Shown here: positions 15,967 to 23,054 of the stretch, piece by piece
How positions within the stretch are numbered: the first letter of the stretch is position 1
Layout of the letters: every line of letters starts with the position of its first letter
Source: Clostridia bacterium
GTDB taxonomy: Bacteria > Bacillota > Clostridia > Christensenellales > Aristaeellaceae
Reading direction: 5' to 3'
DNA: 64,000 nucleotides
Assembly (NCBI GenBank): GCA_017484085.1
Contig: JAFUTW010000007.1
Location: forward strand, 62,001 to 126,000
Program-made: the position numbers and the translations under genes
The notes under the pieces: model-generated
Database searches by the model: none
Seen by the model: the letters and a program-made list of their open reading frames with translations, nothing else
What the model was told of the DNA's origin: nothing

Positions 15967-16857
15967 CTATTCTACGCCCTCGCCGTCAAAGGCGGGGATA
16001 AACGCTTCGTCCGCAGCCTCCGGCAGCTGGCGGTAGCCGCCGAGCCCGATGGCCTCCATGTGCGCAAGCACGCGCGCGTATTCGCGCGCCGTCAGCCGAC
16101 GGCCCATCCCGGGGATGGACGCCGCCTCGCCGCAGGGCACGTACTGCCCCATGAGGGAGACCGGCGTACCCGGCACCTCGTCGGCCAGCCAGGTGAGGAT
16201 CCGCATGGCGTCCGCCGTAAGGCCCGGCAGCACCAGATGGCGCACCAGCGTGCCGCGCACCATCATACCCTCTGCATCATAAACAGGCGCGCCCGTCTGG
16301 CGGACCATCTCCCGGATGGCTTCCATCGCCCGCTCCGGATAATCCGCCGCGCCGGAGAGCAGTGCAGCCATCCTGCCGCTCCAGTACTTGAAATCGGGCA
16401 GGTAAACGTCCACCGCGCCCGAAAGCCGCCGCAGCGTCTCTGTTCGTTCATAGCCCCCGCAGTTGAAGACGACGGGGATCTTCGGCCGGTACAGTTCCAG
16501 CGCGGAGAGCATGGCCGGGATGAACGGTGTCGCCGTAACCAGATTCAGGTTGTGCGCGCCCTCTCCCTCCAGCCGGCGGAAGATCTCCGACAGCTGCCGG
16601 ACGCTGACGCGCTTGCCCAGCCTGCCGCGGCTCAGTTCATAGTTCTGGCAGAAGCGGCAAGCCAGCGTGCAGCCGGCAAAAAACACCGCGCCGCTGCCCC
16701 GCGTCCCGCTGATGCAGGGCTCCTCCCACCGGTGGAGCGCCGCGCGGCCGATGACCGGGTCCGTTCCCATGCCGCAGAAGCCATTCCCCGCATCTCCTGT
16801 CCGTCCGGCTCCGCATTCTCTGGGGCAGAGCCTGCAGCCTGAAGGCAGCTCAGACAT
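15967..16857 (-). CDS. PflA-like radical SAM protein (COG1313 type)
   Basis: A 296-residue radical SAM enzyme. The cluster-binding motif is GCTLACRFCQN (CxxxCxxC, about residues 52-62), preceded by a Cys-rich N-terminus (CRLCPRECGAG) that is typical of the pyruvate-formate-lyase-activating-enzyme-like COG1313 group. These proteins are annotated as activases, but their substrates are mostly unknown. The start at 16857 gives MSELPSGCRLC and overlaps the end of the ATP-grasp gene by 8 bp; the longer frame upstream is Ser/Arg-rich shadow sequence. No pyruvate formate-lyase gene is nearby. Confidence 0.85.
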   Translation of the reverse strand: MSELPSGCRLCPRECGAGRTGDAGNGFCGMGTDPVIGRAALHRWEEPCISGTRGSGAVFFAGCTLACRFCQNYELSRGRLGKRVSVRQLSEIFRRLEGEGAHNLNLVTATPFIPAMLSALELYRPKIPVVFNCGGYERTETLRRLSGAVDVYLPDFKYWSGRMAALLSGAADYPERAMEAIREMVRQTGAPVYDAEGMMVRGTLVRHLVLPGLTADAMRILTWLADEVPGTPVSLMGQYVPCGEAASIPGMGRRLTAREYARVLAHMEAIGLGGYRQLPEAADEAFIPAFDGEGVE

Positions 16858-17854
16858 CGATGAACTCCCGGAAGCGCGGGAGGATGCCGACGCCGTCCGG
16901 ATAGTGTGCCGCAAACTGCGGTATCGCGTGGCTGGGGAAGGAGTTTCCCTCGATGAACAGCGGGCCTTCCGGCGTGATCGCCACGTCCCATGCGACAAAG
17001 CGCACCTGCGGCACCACGTGCATAGCCGCCAGGCACATCGACTTCACCTCTTCCCAGTACGGGATGGCCGTTCCGGGGATGGCGTGTCCCGTCATGGGAT
17101 GCTTTTCGTAAACGTGCCCCTGCTTGTCCGCGCCCGGGCCGCGGATAACGCCCGTCTCAAGGTCGATGGGCGCCGCCATGCCGCCGCAGTCCACGTTGTC
17201 CATCACCTTGCCGTTTCCGATGCGGATCGCGGCGTAGACGATGCCTTCCTTTTTATCGCCCAGCAGCGTCGCCACGCGTATGGTGTTGACGGAGGTGGGG
17301 CACAGCGCGTCGATCTTGGGGTGCTGCTTCACCCGCTCCTCCACGATGCCGATGCCTTTCTCCTTCAGCTGCCGGTACAGCGCAGCGGGATCGCCGTACT
17401 CTTCCGGCGTGTGCTTTTCGATGCCCTGCCCGGAGGAGCCGTCCACCGGCTTGCAGATGATGTCGCCCATGCCTTTCAGGAAAGCCGCAAAGCCGGCTTC
17501 GTCCGCCTTCGTGAGATCCAGCCAGCGGCGCTTGACCTGGGGCGCAAACAGCGTGTTGAACTCGCACTTGTTGTCAAAGAAGTGCCAGTATGCCTTGTCG
17601 TTCATCCGGGCCACGATGGAATTGCTCGTGCCGCGGGTGATCACCGTGGCGCGCTGCGCCGGCGTCAGCCGGTACATCTCCGCGATCTTGTAGTCCACGT
17701 AGCCTGCGCCGTAGCGCCGGGCGCACTCGGCCATGTCCCGCATCAGCCACAGGCGGCTCTTCCCCGTCTTTTCACTCAACATGCCCGCCGTCTTCCACAT
17801 GGTTTTCCAGTCCATGCGCAGGGCGCGCTTTACAAGAAAGGATACGCTTGCCAT
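16850..17854 (-). CDS. ATP-grasp enzyme, sugar-transfer-associated type
   Basis: A 334-residue protein of the ATP-grasp family often found in polysaccharide clusters (ATPgrasp_ST). Visible parts are the nucleotide-binding segment DIICKPVDGSSGQGIEKH (about 130-147), VNTIRVATLL, and the metal-binding end LFIEGNSFPSH (about 304-314). It probably joins a carboxylate to an amine or sugar amine with ATP. GAGG precedes the ATG. It heads a three-gene run with the radical SAM and DUF1015 genes. The substrate is unknown; a RiPP role was considered, but no precursor peptide was seen. Confidence 0.82.
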   Translation of the reverse strand: MASVSFLVKRALRMDWKTMWKTAGMLSEKTGKSRLWLMRDMAECARRYGAGYVDYKIAEMYRLTPAQRATVITRGTSNSIVARMNDKAYWHFFDNKCEFNTLFAPQVKRRWLDLTKADEAGFAAFLKGMGDIICKPVDGSSGQGIEKHTPEEYGDPAALYRQLKEKGIGIVEERVKQHPKIDALCPTSVNTIRVATLLGDKKEGIVYAAIRIGNGKVMDNVDCGGMAAPIDLETGVIRGPGADKQGHVYEKHPMTGHAIPGTAIPYWEEVKSMCLAAMHVVPQVRFVAWDVAITPEGPLFIEGNSFPSHAIPQFAAHYPDGVGILPRFREFIDV

Positions 17855-17989
17855 CCTTCATGCCTCGATTCCTAGTTTTTCCCCTGTATTGTAGACGAAA
17901 GCGTGCCCTTTGGCAAGAGGAGCGGGGGCGCTGACCAAAAGCGCCGGACCTCCGGCTGCAGCGGTTCCGCCTCCATAAGAGAAACAGCC

Positions 17990-18019
17990 TTGCAGGCCGC
18001 AAAGCTGTTGTGTTATGAT
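17990..18019 (+). promoter_or_regulatory. Promoter of the small toxin-like gene
   Basis: TTGCAG (17990-17995), an 18-base spacer and TATGAT (18014-18019). Transcription should start near 18026, exactly at the left copy of the 14-base inverted repeat GTGGACAGGCAGGG. Confidence 0.7.
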
Positions 18020-18086
18020 GTTGCAAGTGGACAGGCAGGGTCCGATGGTCTCCCTTGATTCGCGTACAATCCGGGGAGGTGATCGC

Positions 18087-18167
18087 ATGACGAGCTATGA
18101 GATTCTCATGATCGTCCTTACGATACTTCTCGTCGTTTTCACGGCAATCGAAGCTTTCCGTAAGTAA
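18087..18167 (+). CDS. 26-residue TxpA/BsrG-like (holin-like) toxin peptide
   Basis: A 26-residue hydrophobic peptide starting MTSYEILMIVLTILLVV and ending FRK. The N-terminal pattern M-(S/T)-x-Y-E-x-L-M-hydrophobic is shared with TxpA (MSTYESLMVM) and BsrG (MTVYESLMIM) of Bacillus subtilis, type I toxins that insert into the membrane. A very strong ribosome site, GGGGAGGTGAT, lies 7 bases before the ATG. The gene has a good promoter upstream and an antisense promoter downstream that reads back over its 3' end. Toxicity itself is inference; the alternative is a small membrane regulatory peptide. Confidence 0.72.
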   Translation: MTSYEILMIVLTILLVVFTAIEAFRK

Positions 18168-18251
18168 AAGCGAACCACCGGAAGCCCAGCCAGCACCGGT
18201 GGTTCATGATCTCTGAACGAGGGCAGACCGCCGCAAAACGGTCCCCTGCCT
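18164..18251 (-). ncRNA. Predicted antisense RNA (type I antitoxin)
   Basis: A minus-strand promoter, TTGACA (18282-18287), 18 bases, TACAAT (18258-18263), should start an RNA near 18251. It ends at a 10-bp hairpin (GAACCACCGG with CCGGTGGTTC, 18172-18205) followed by GCTTTTAC, so the RNA would be about 88 nt and fully complementary to the 3' part of the toxin mRNA, reaching into its stop codon. This tail-to-tail overlap is the RatA/TxpA and SR4/BsrG arrangement. Confidence 0.7.
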
Positions 18252-18257
18252 GTCCAC

Positions 18258-18287
18258 ATTGTACGCTCAATCACCTTTGCTTGTCAA
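18258..18287 (-). promoter_or_regulatory. Promoter of the antisense RNA
   Basis: TTGACA, an 18-base spacer and TACAAT on the minus strand. No minus-strand coding gene follows before the antisense hairpin, so it seems to serve only the RNA. Confidence 0.75.
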
Positions 18288-18303
18288 GCAGCCTTTCGCA
18301 GGC

Positions 18304-18329
18304 AAAGCCGCCCGGCTTTCCACGTTTTT
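18304..18329 (+). terminator. Possible terminator of the toxin mRNA
   Basis: AAAGCCG-CC-CGGCTTT, then CCACG and TTTTT. If used, the toxin mRNA would be about 300 nt and would contain both copies of the inverted repeat. Confidence 0.4.
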
Positions 18330-18385
18330 CCCAAGAAGGCTGCTTCTATCCGCTGCATTTCGCATGGTTCTTTAGCATCTGAGAA

Positions 18386-18414
18386 TTGCCCGTACCCTGT
18401 TTGCGTGCTATAAT
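18386..18414 (+). promoter_or_regulatory. Promoter of the DegT-family aminotransferase gene
   Basis: TTGCCC (18386-18391), a 17-base spacer and TATAAT (18409-18414), about 30 bases before the start codon. Confidence 0.7.
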
Positions 18415-18446
18415 GAGCCGGAATCACAGAAGTTTGGGAGGCGCTT

Positions 18447-19625
18447 ATGAGCAATTTCCCTGTCCGTAAAGACTGGCTGCCCTTCTGCCTGCCGGACATC
18501 TCCGAGGCCGAGTGCGAAGCCGTTACCGCCGCCGTCCGTTCCGGATGGTGGGCCAAGGGCCCCCGCACGATGGAATTCCAGGAGAAGTTTGCGCAGTACG
18601 TGGGCGCCAAGCACTGCATCGCCGTCAATTCCTGCACGGCGGCGCTCCACCTCGCGCTGCTCGGGTCCGGTATCGGCCCCGGGGACGAGGTCATCACCAC
18701 GCCGCTGACCTTCGCATCCTCCGCGAACACCGTGCTGCACGTCGGCGCGACACCCGTCTTCGCGGATATCGACGAAGACACCGGCCTCATCGATCCCGCC
18801 GAGATCGAAAAGAAGATCACGGAGCGCACCCGCGCGGTCGTCCCCGTCCACTACAGCGGCCTGGCCGCGGATCTCGCCGCCATCAGCCGGCTGTGCGACG
18901 CGCACGGGCTCTTCCTCAGCGAGGATGCCGCCCACGCCGTGGAAACGCGCTACGACGGCAACCTCATCGGCCATCACCCGAAGGGCGCCGTATCCTTTTC
19001 CTTCTACGCCACGAAGAACCTGGCCTGCGGCGAAGGCGGCGCGCTCGTGACGGACGACGACGAGCTGGCCGCCAAGGCCCGCGTCCTCTCCTGCCACGGC
19101 ATGAGCGCCGGCGCGTGGAACCGCTACGGCAAGGAAGGCTCCTGGCGCTACGACATCGAGGAGCCCGGCTACAAGTACAACATGTTCGACATCCAGGCTG
19201 CGCTCGCCCTTACGCAGATGGCGCGCATGGACGACATGCAGCGCCGCCGGTTCGAGGCCGTAAAGGTCTACGAGGAGGCTTTCTCCGGCGTGCCGGAGCT
19301 GCGCCTGCAGAAGACGCCCGCCTACTGCCACCACAGCCGCCACCTGTACGTGATGCGCATCGTGCCGGAGCGCCTGACGATCTCCCGCGACCAGTTTATC
19401 GAAGAGCTGAAGGCGCGCAACATCGGCGTCTCCGTCCACTTCATAGCGCTGCACACTATGAGCGCCTACGTAAAGCGCTTCGGCTACCGTCCGGAGGACT
19501 TCCCCAAGGCGTACGCCTTCTCGGAGAGCGAGATCTCCCTGCCCATGTACTCCACGCTGGGCGTACAAAACGCAGAATACGTGGCGGACGCCGTGCTGGA
19601 TATCGTCCGTACGCACCGCCGCTGA
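18447..19625 (+). CDS. DegT/DnrJ/EryC1-family PLP aminotransferase
   Basis: A 392-residue PLP-dependent sugar aminotransferase of the StrS/DegT family, which transfers an amino group to a keto sugar, usually nucleotide-linked. The internal aldimine Lys is in SFYATKNLACGEGG (about 190). Upstream parts NSCTAALHLALL and SEDAAHAV fit PLP binding. The C-terminal helix EYVADAVLDIVRTHRR completes the family fold. GGGAGGCGCTT precedes the ATG. The gene is followed after 38 bases by rpiB. The usual partners (nucleotidyltransferase, dehydratase) are not nearby, so the product sugar is unknown. Confidence 0.9.
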   Translation: MSNFPVRKDWLPFCLPDISEAECEAVTAAVRSGWWAKGPRTMEFQEKFAQYVGAKHCIAVNSCTAALHLALLGSGIGPGDEVITTPLTFASSANTVLHVGATPVFADIDEDTGLIDPAEIEKKITERTRAVVPVHYSGLAADLAAISRLCDAHGLFLSEDAAHAVETRYDGNLIGHHPKGAVSFSFYATKNLACGEGGALVTDDDELAAKARVLSCHGMSAGAWNRYGKEGSWRYDIEEPGYKYNMFDIQAALALTQMARMDDMQRRRFEAVKVYEEAFSGVPELRLQKTPAYCHHSRHLYVMRIVPERLTISRDQFIEELKARNIGVSVHFIALHTMSAYVKRFGYRPEDFPKAYAFSESEISLPMYSTLGVQNAEYVADAVLDIVRTHRR

Positions 19626-19663
19626 GCGGCCACCCTATAACCGAGCAACAGGAGGAATCAAGT

Positions 19664-20125
19664 ATGAAACTCGCTATCGGCAACGACCACGTCGCAGTGG
19701 AAATGAAAAAGGAGATCCGCGCCCACCTGGAGCAGAAGGGCATCGAGGTCATCGACGTCGGCACGGACAAGACCGACCGGTTTGACTACCCCATCAGCGG
19801 CTACAAGGTCGCAAAGCTCGTCGCAGCGGGCGAAGTGGACGGCGGCGTCCTCATCTGCGGCACCGGCGTGGGCATCAGCCTGGCCGCCAACAAGGTGCAC
19901 GGCATCCGCGCCTGCGTGTGCAGCGATCCCTACACCGCCAAGCTCTCCAAGCAGCACAACAACACGAACATCGTCGCCTTCGGCGCGCGCGTCATCGGCA
20001 TCGAGACCGCCAAGATGATCGTGGACGAATGGCTCTCCGCTGAATTTGAGGGCGGCCGTCATCAGCGCCGCGTGGATATGATCATGGAGATCGAGCAGAC
20101 CCAGCAGCTGGAAGCCGCAAAATAA
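19664..20125 (+). CDS. rpiB: Ribose-5-phosphate isomerase B family
   Basis: A 153-residue RpiB/LacAB protein. GNDHVAVEMKK at the N-terminus and the active-site loop LICGTGVGISLAANK (Cys at about 65) are intact. It interconverts ribose-5-phosphate and ribulose-5-phosphate, or a related aldose/ketose phosphate such as allose-6-phosphate. AGGAGGAATCAAGT precedes the ATG; the upstream extension of the frame is a shadow inside the aminotransferase gene. It shares a transcript with that gene and ends at a strong terminator. Confidence 0.9.
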   Translation: MKLAIGNDHVAVEMKKEIRAHLEQKGIEVIDVGTDKTDRFDYPISGYKVAKLVAAGEVDGGVLICGTGVGISLAANKVHGIRACVCSDPYTAKLSKQHNNTNIVAFGARVIGIETAKMIVDEWLSAEFEGGRHQRRVDMIMEIEQTQQLEAAK

Positions 20126-20136
20126 CACACAAGCAC

Positions 20137-20175
20137 AAAGCCGCCAGGCGGAGTACCCGCCCGACGGCTTTCTTT
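20137..20175 (+). terminator. Terminator after rpiB, probably bidirectional with thrS
   Basis: AAAGCCG...GGCGG pairs with CGCC...CGGCTTT, followed by CTTT. On the other strand the same stem is followed by TTTGTGCTT, so it can also end the thrS transcript. Confidence 0.85.
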
Positions 20176-20219
20176 ATGCCCGGTCCTCTTTCCGGGGGAC
20201 CGGCCTTTGCAGCAGAGGC

Positions 20220-22004
20220 TTACTTCCTCTCTGCGATCTCCTTTTTCAGCTTGTCCGCGAACTCTTCCACGCTGTACACGGTGGTCTGGTCGGTGGCGCG
20301 GTCGCGCACGGAGATGTTGTTCTCGGCGATCTCCTTCTCGCCCAGGATGATCATGTAGGGCACCTTGTCCACCTGGCGGGCATAGCGGATCTTATAGCCG
20401 ATCTTCTCGTTGCGGTCGTCGAGCTCCACACGGATGCGGCGCTCGCGCAGATCGTTGTAGATCTTCTCAGCGTATTCCATGCTCTTGTCGCTGACAGGCA
20501 GGACCTTGACCTGCACAGGCGCCAGCCAGACGGGGAAAACGCCCTTCGTCTCCTCGATCAGGTACGCCATGAAGCGGTCCAGGCTGCCCAGGATGGCGCG
20601 GTGCAGCACCACGGGCGTCTTCTCGGTGCCGTCCTTGTCGATGTATTTGAGATCGAACTTGGCAGGCAGGCAGAAGTCCAGCTGGCAGGTGGACAGCGTG
20701 TACTCCGCGCCCACGGCAGGCTTCACGTTGACGTCCAGCTTGGGGCCGTAGAAGGCGGCCTCGCCGATCTCCTCCGTGAACTGGATGTCCAGCTCGCGCA
20801 GCACCTCGCGCAGCGCGCTCTCGGCCTTCTCCCACATCTCGTCGTCCTGATGGTACTTGACCTTGTCCTCCGGATCGCGCAGGGACAGTACGCAGCGGTA
20901 GTCGGTGATGCCGAAATCCTTATAGGTGCTGAAGATCAGGTCAACCACGCTGGCGACCTCGTCCTTGATCTGCTCCGGCGTCACGAACAGGTGCGCGTCG
21001 TTCTGGCAGAAGTGGCGCCCGCGCTCGATGCCCTTCAGCGTGCCGCTGGCCTCGAACCGGAAGTCATGCGCGATCTCGCCGATGCGGATGGGCAGATCGC
21101 GGTAGCTGCGCGGCCGGTTGGCATAGATCCGCATGTGATGGGGGCAGTTCATGGGGCGCAGCACGAAGCTCTCGCCCTCCACCTCCATGGCCGGGAACAT
21201 GTTGTCCTTGTAATGCTCCCAGTGGCCGCTGGTCTTGTACAGGTTCACCGTGCCCACGCAGGGGGTCAGCACGTGCTGATAGCCCAACATGACTTCCTTG
21301 TCACGGATGTAATTCTCCAGCTGCTGCCACAGCGTGTAGCCCTTGGGCAGGAACATCGGCAGGCCGCGGCCGACCAAATCGTCGGTCATGAACAGGCTCA
21401 TGTCCTTGCCGATGCGGCGGTGGTCGCGGGCCTTGGCCTCCTCCACCTCTTTTTCATAGGCGGCCAGCTCGTCGGCGTTGCGGAACGCCACGCCGTTGAT
21501 GCGGGTGAGCATCTTGTTGTTCTGGTCGTTCTTCCAGTAGGCGCCGGAAAGGGAGGTGAGCTTGAAGGCTTTGAGCGCCTTGGTATAGGTGAGGTGCGGA
21601 CCTACGCACATATCGATATAATCGCCCTGCTGGTAGAAGGTGATCACCGCATCGTCGGCCAGGTCGGAGATGTGCTCCACCTTGTAGATTTCGCCGCGGC
21701 TTTCCATCAGCTTCACGGCCTCCTCGCGGGGCAGCGGATACACCTTGAAGGCGAGGTTCTCCTTGACGATCTTCTGCATTTCCTTCTCGATGGCAGGCAG
21801 ATCCTCATCACCCAGCTTGACATCGCCCAGGTCCACATCATAGTGGAAGCCCTTTTCCGTGGCGGGGCCATAGGCAAAGTGCGCCTGCGGGTACAGGCGC
21901 TTCACCGCCTGTGCCATGATGTGCGCGGCAGAATGGCGGAGGACTTCCAGTTCCTCCTCAGCGGGGCACTCGGCCACGTGGCCGTCGTTGTAAATGATCT
22001 TCAT
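20220..22004 (-). CDS. thrS: Threonyl-tRNA synthetase lacking most of the TGS domain
   Basis: A 594-residue class II synthetase that charges tRNA-Thr. The editing domain is present: HSAAH (residues 24-28) and CVGPH are its zinc-type residues. The catalytic core has MNCPHHM and the C-terminal anticodon-binding domain is complete. The usual N-terminal TGS domain of about 60 residues is reduced to a stub of about 20 residues (MKIIYNDGHVAECPAEEE), so the protein is about 45 residues shorter than the standard enzyme. The frame runs upstream into the T-box leader, but the ATG at 22004 is the first start after the leader terminator. It is controlled by the T-box at 22046-22276. Confidence 0.95.
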   Translation of the reverse strand: MKIIYNDGHVAECPAEEELEVLRHSAAHIMAQAVKRLYPQAHFAYGPATEKGFHYDVDLGDVKLGDEDLPAIEKEMQKIVKENLAFKVYPLPREEAVKLMESRGEIYKVEHISDLADDAVITFYQQGDYIDMCVGPHLTYTKALKAFKLTSLSGAYWKNDQNNKMLTRINGVAFRNADELAAYEKEVEEAKARDHRRIGKDMSLFMTDDLVGRGLPMFLPKGYTLWQQLENYIRDKEVMLGYQHVLTPCVGTVNLYKTSGHWEHYKDNMFPAMEVEGESFVLRPMNCPHHMRIYANRPRSYRDLPIRIGEIAHDFRFEASGTLKGIERGRHFCQNDAHLFVTPEQIKDEVASVVDLIFSTYKDFGITDYRCVLSLRDPEDKVKYHQDDEMWEKAESALREVLRELDIQFTEEIGEAAFYGPKLDVNVKPAVGAEYTLSTCQLDFCLPAKFDLKYIDKDGTEKTPVVLHRAILGSLDRFMAYLIEETKGVFPVWLAPVQVKVLPVSDKSMEYAEKIYNDLRERRIRVELDDRNEKIGYKIRYARQVDKVPYMIILGEKEIAENNISVRDRATDQTTVYSVEEFADKLKKEIAERK

Positions 22005-22045
22005 ATCGTCGCTCCTCTTCTTTCTTTTGCCGCGCTGGCCGCGAA

Positions 22046-22276
22046 ACAAAAACAGCATTCCCCCATTGCTGGGACGAATGCTGCCTGCATCCGCGGTTCC
22101 ACCCCGCTTGCTGAAATAACCTCTTCTTTCATGGGATAACGGCCATGAACCGCCACCGTCCGAAGCCGGTATCCGCAGGCCGCCGGCGGCACGGACTTTC
22201 AGCCCTGGATCCGTGCTCTCTTGCGCTGCCCTTCCCGCGAACGTGTTCTTCCTCATCCGGTAAGTGTTTTGTAAAC
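22046..22276 (-). promoter_or_regulatory. T-box riboswitch of thrS
   Basis: The T-box antiterminator sequence GCGGGGTGGAACCGCGG (22091-22109) is followed by a terminator whose stem is CAGCATTC with GGAATGCTG and a TTTTTG tail (22046-22083). The 5' part carries an AGAGAG motif typical of stem I. An ACC triplet (Thr) within GGATACCGG downstream of it is a possible specifier. Uncharged tRNA-Thr would stabilise the antiterminator and allow thrS expression. Confidence 0.92.
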
Positions 22277-22282
22277 GCTTTT

Positions 22283-22310
22283 ATTATAGACTTTTTCGGA
22301 AGTTTGTCAA
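22283..22310 (-). promoter_or_regulatory. Promoter of thrS
   Basis: TTGACA (22305-22310), a 16-base spacer and TATAAT (22283-22288), both hexamers perfect. Between this promoter and the terminator at 22491, I see nothing recognisable in 22311-22490. Confidence 0.85.
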
Positions 22311-22490
22311 CGACGGGGTGAGAAGAACAGCCGTTAATAAACAGCCGGGGCCTGTCGTTTGTGCGCGCTTCTTTCATCTCGCACTTTTCCATGCATTTTT
22401 CTTGATGATTTAAGCCCGATTTTTACACTTTTCCATGAGTGAAAGCACAAGGATCCAGTCCGCATGAAATCAGATCGTCCCTGATTGAGC

Positions 22491-22531
22491 AAAAAACACC
22501 CGAAAGCCTGCCGTATCCGGGCTTTCGGGCG
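22491..22531 (-). terminator. Terminator of tRNA-Leu
   Basis: CGCCCGAAAGCC pairs with GGCTTTCGGGTG, followed by TTTTTT, directly after the tRNA. Confidence 0.9.
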
Positions 22532-22538
22532 TTTAATT

Positions 22539-22624
22539 TGGTGCCGGTGGTGGGGGTCGAACCCACACGGGTGTTAGCCCAACGGATTTTGAGTCCGTCA
22601 CGTCTGCCATTCCATCACACCGGC
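22539..22624 (-). tRNA. tRNA-Leu (anticodon CAA)
   Basis: An 86-base type II tRNA with the CCA end encoded. The 7-bp acceptor stem GCCGGTG/CACCGGC is perfect, the T loop GGTTCGACCCC is present, and the anticodon loop CTCAAAA gives CAA, which reads UUG. The long variable arm (TGGGCTAACACCC) fits leucine. A promoter TTGACT-17-TATAAT lies at 22652-22680. Confidence 0.97.
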
Positions 22625-22651
22625 TTTGGGATCCTTTTCGGAACAAACTGC

Positions 22652-22680
22652 ATTATAACGGAACATGCGCGAGAAGTCAA
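22652..22680 (-). promoter_or_regulatory. Promoter of tRNA-Leu
   Basis: TTGACT (22675-22680), a 17-base spacer and TATAAT (22652-22657) on the minus strand. Confidence 0.85.
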
Positions 22681-22756
22681 CCGTTCCCGTGTGTCTGCCC
22701 TGCTCCCCGCGGCATGGAGCCTGGGCTGTACTTCCCTGCCGAGGATCTTCTTCCGC

Positions 22757-22984
22757 TCAGTGCGCGGCTGCAAAGAGGCTGCCCAGGGAGAAGATCCCTG
22801 CCGCTTCCAGGATGATGAGCAGGATGACGACGATCAGGGCGGCTGCCGTGATACCGATGATGATATTCATCCCGCCGACGCCGATTTTGACGCGGCTGTA
22901 GAGGCTTTCCTTTTTGTTTTTGACGGCCAGGGAGAAGGGATCCAGCGCCCTGGCTTCCTTGTTTTTCTTCGGCTGCTCCGGCAT
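22757..22984 (-). CDS. Small membrane protein at the end of the mgl operon
   Basis: A 75-residue protein: a charged N-terminal half (MPEQPKKNKEARALDPF...KNKKESLYSR) and one long hydrophobic helix (IIIGITAAALIVVILLIILE) near the C-terminus, ending SLFAAAH. No family recognised. It begins 70 bases after the permease gene on the same strand, so it is probably co-transcribed and may be an accessory of the importer; that is inference from position. The ATG at 22984 is preferred because the frame upstream of it crosses the permease end. Confidence 0.65.
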   Translation of the reverse strand: MPEQPKKNKEARALDPFSLAVKNKKESLYSRVKIGVGGMNIIIGITAAALIVVILLIILEAAGIFSLGSLFAAAH

Positions 22985-23054
22985 GAAGTCTGCCCCTTTC
23001 CGGTAAAGACAGGCGTACTCCCCCGCCCTGCGGGGGAGTACGTTTGCGGTGTCC

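Larger units (their letters stand above)
18027..18257. repeat. 14-base inverted repeat flanking the toxin-like gene
   Basis: GTGGACAGGCAGGG at 18027-18040 is repeated in inverse orientation at 18244-18257. The left copy is the 5' end of the predicted toxin mRNA and the right copy starts the predicted antisense RNA. If the toxin mRNA reads through 18257, its two ends can pair over 14 bases. Confidence 0.85.

Noticed and set aside
18027-18257. A par(pAD1)/Fst-type reading of the toxin locus with direct repeats shared by both RNAs.
   Set aside because: In par the repeats make the two RNAs complementary; here they are inverted, so the two RNAs begin with the same sequence. The locus fits the TxpA/BsrG layout better.
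20601-22139. A plus-strand frame of 512 codons opposite thrS and its T-box.
   Set aside because: It crosses the T-box terminator and is a shadow of thrS.
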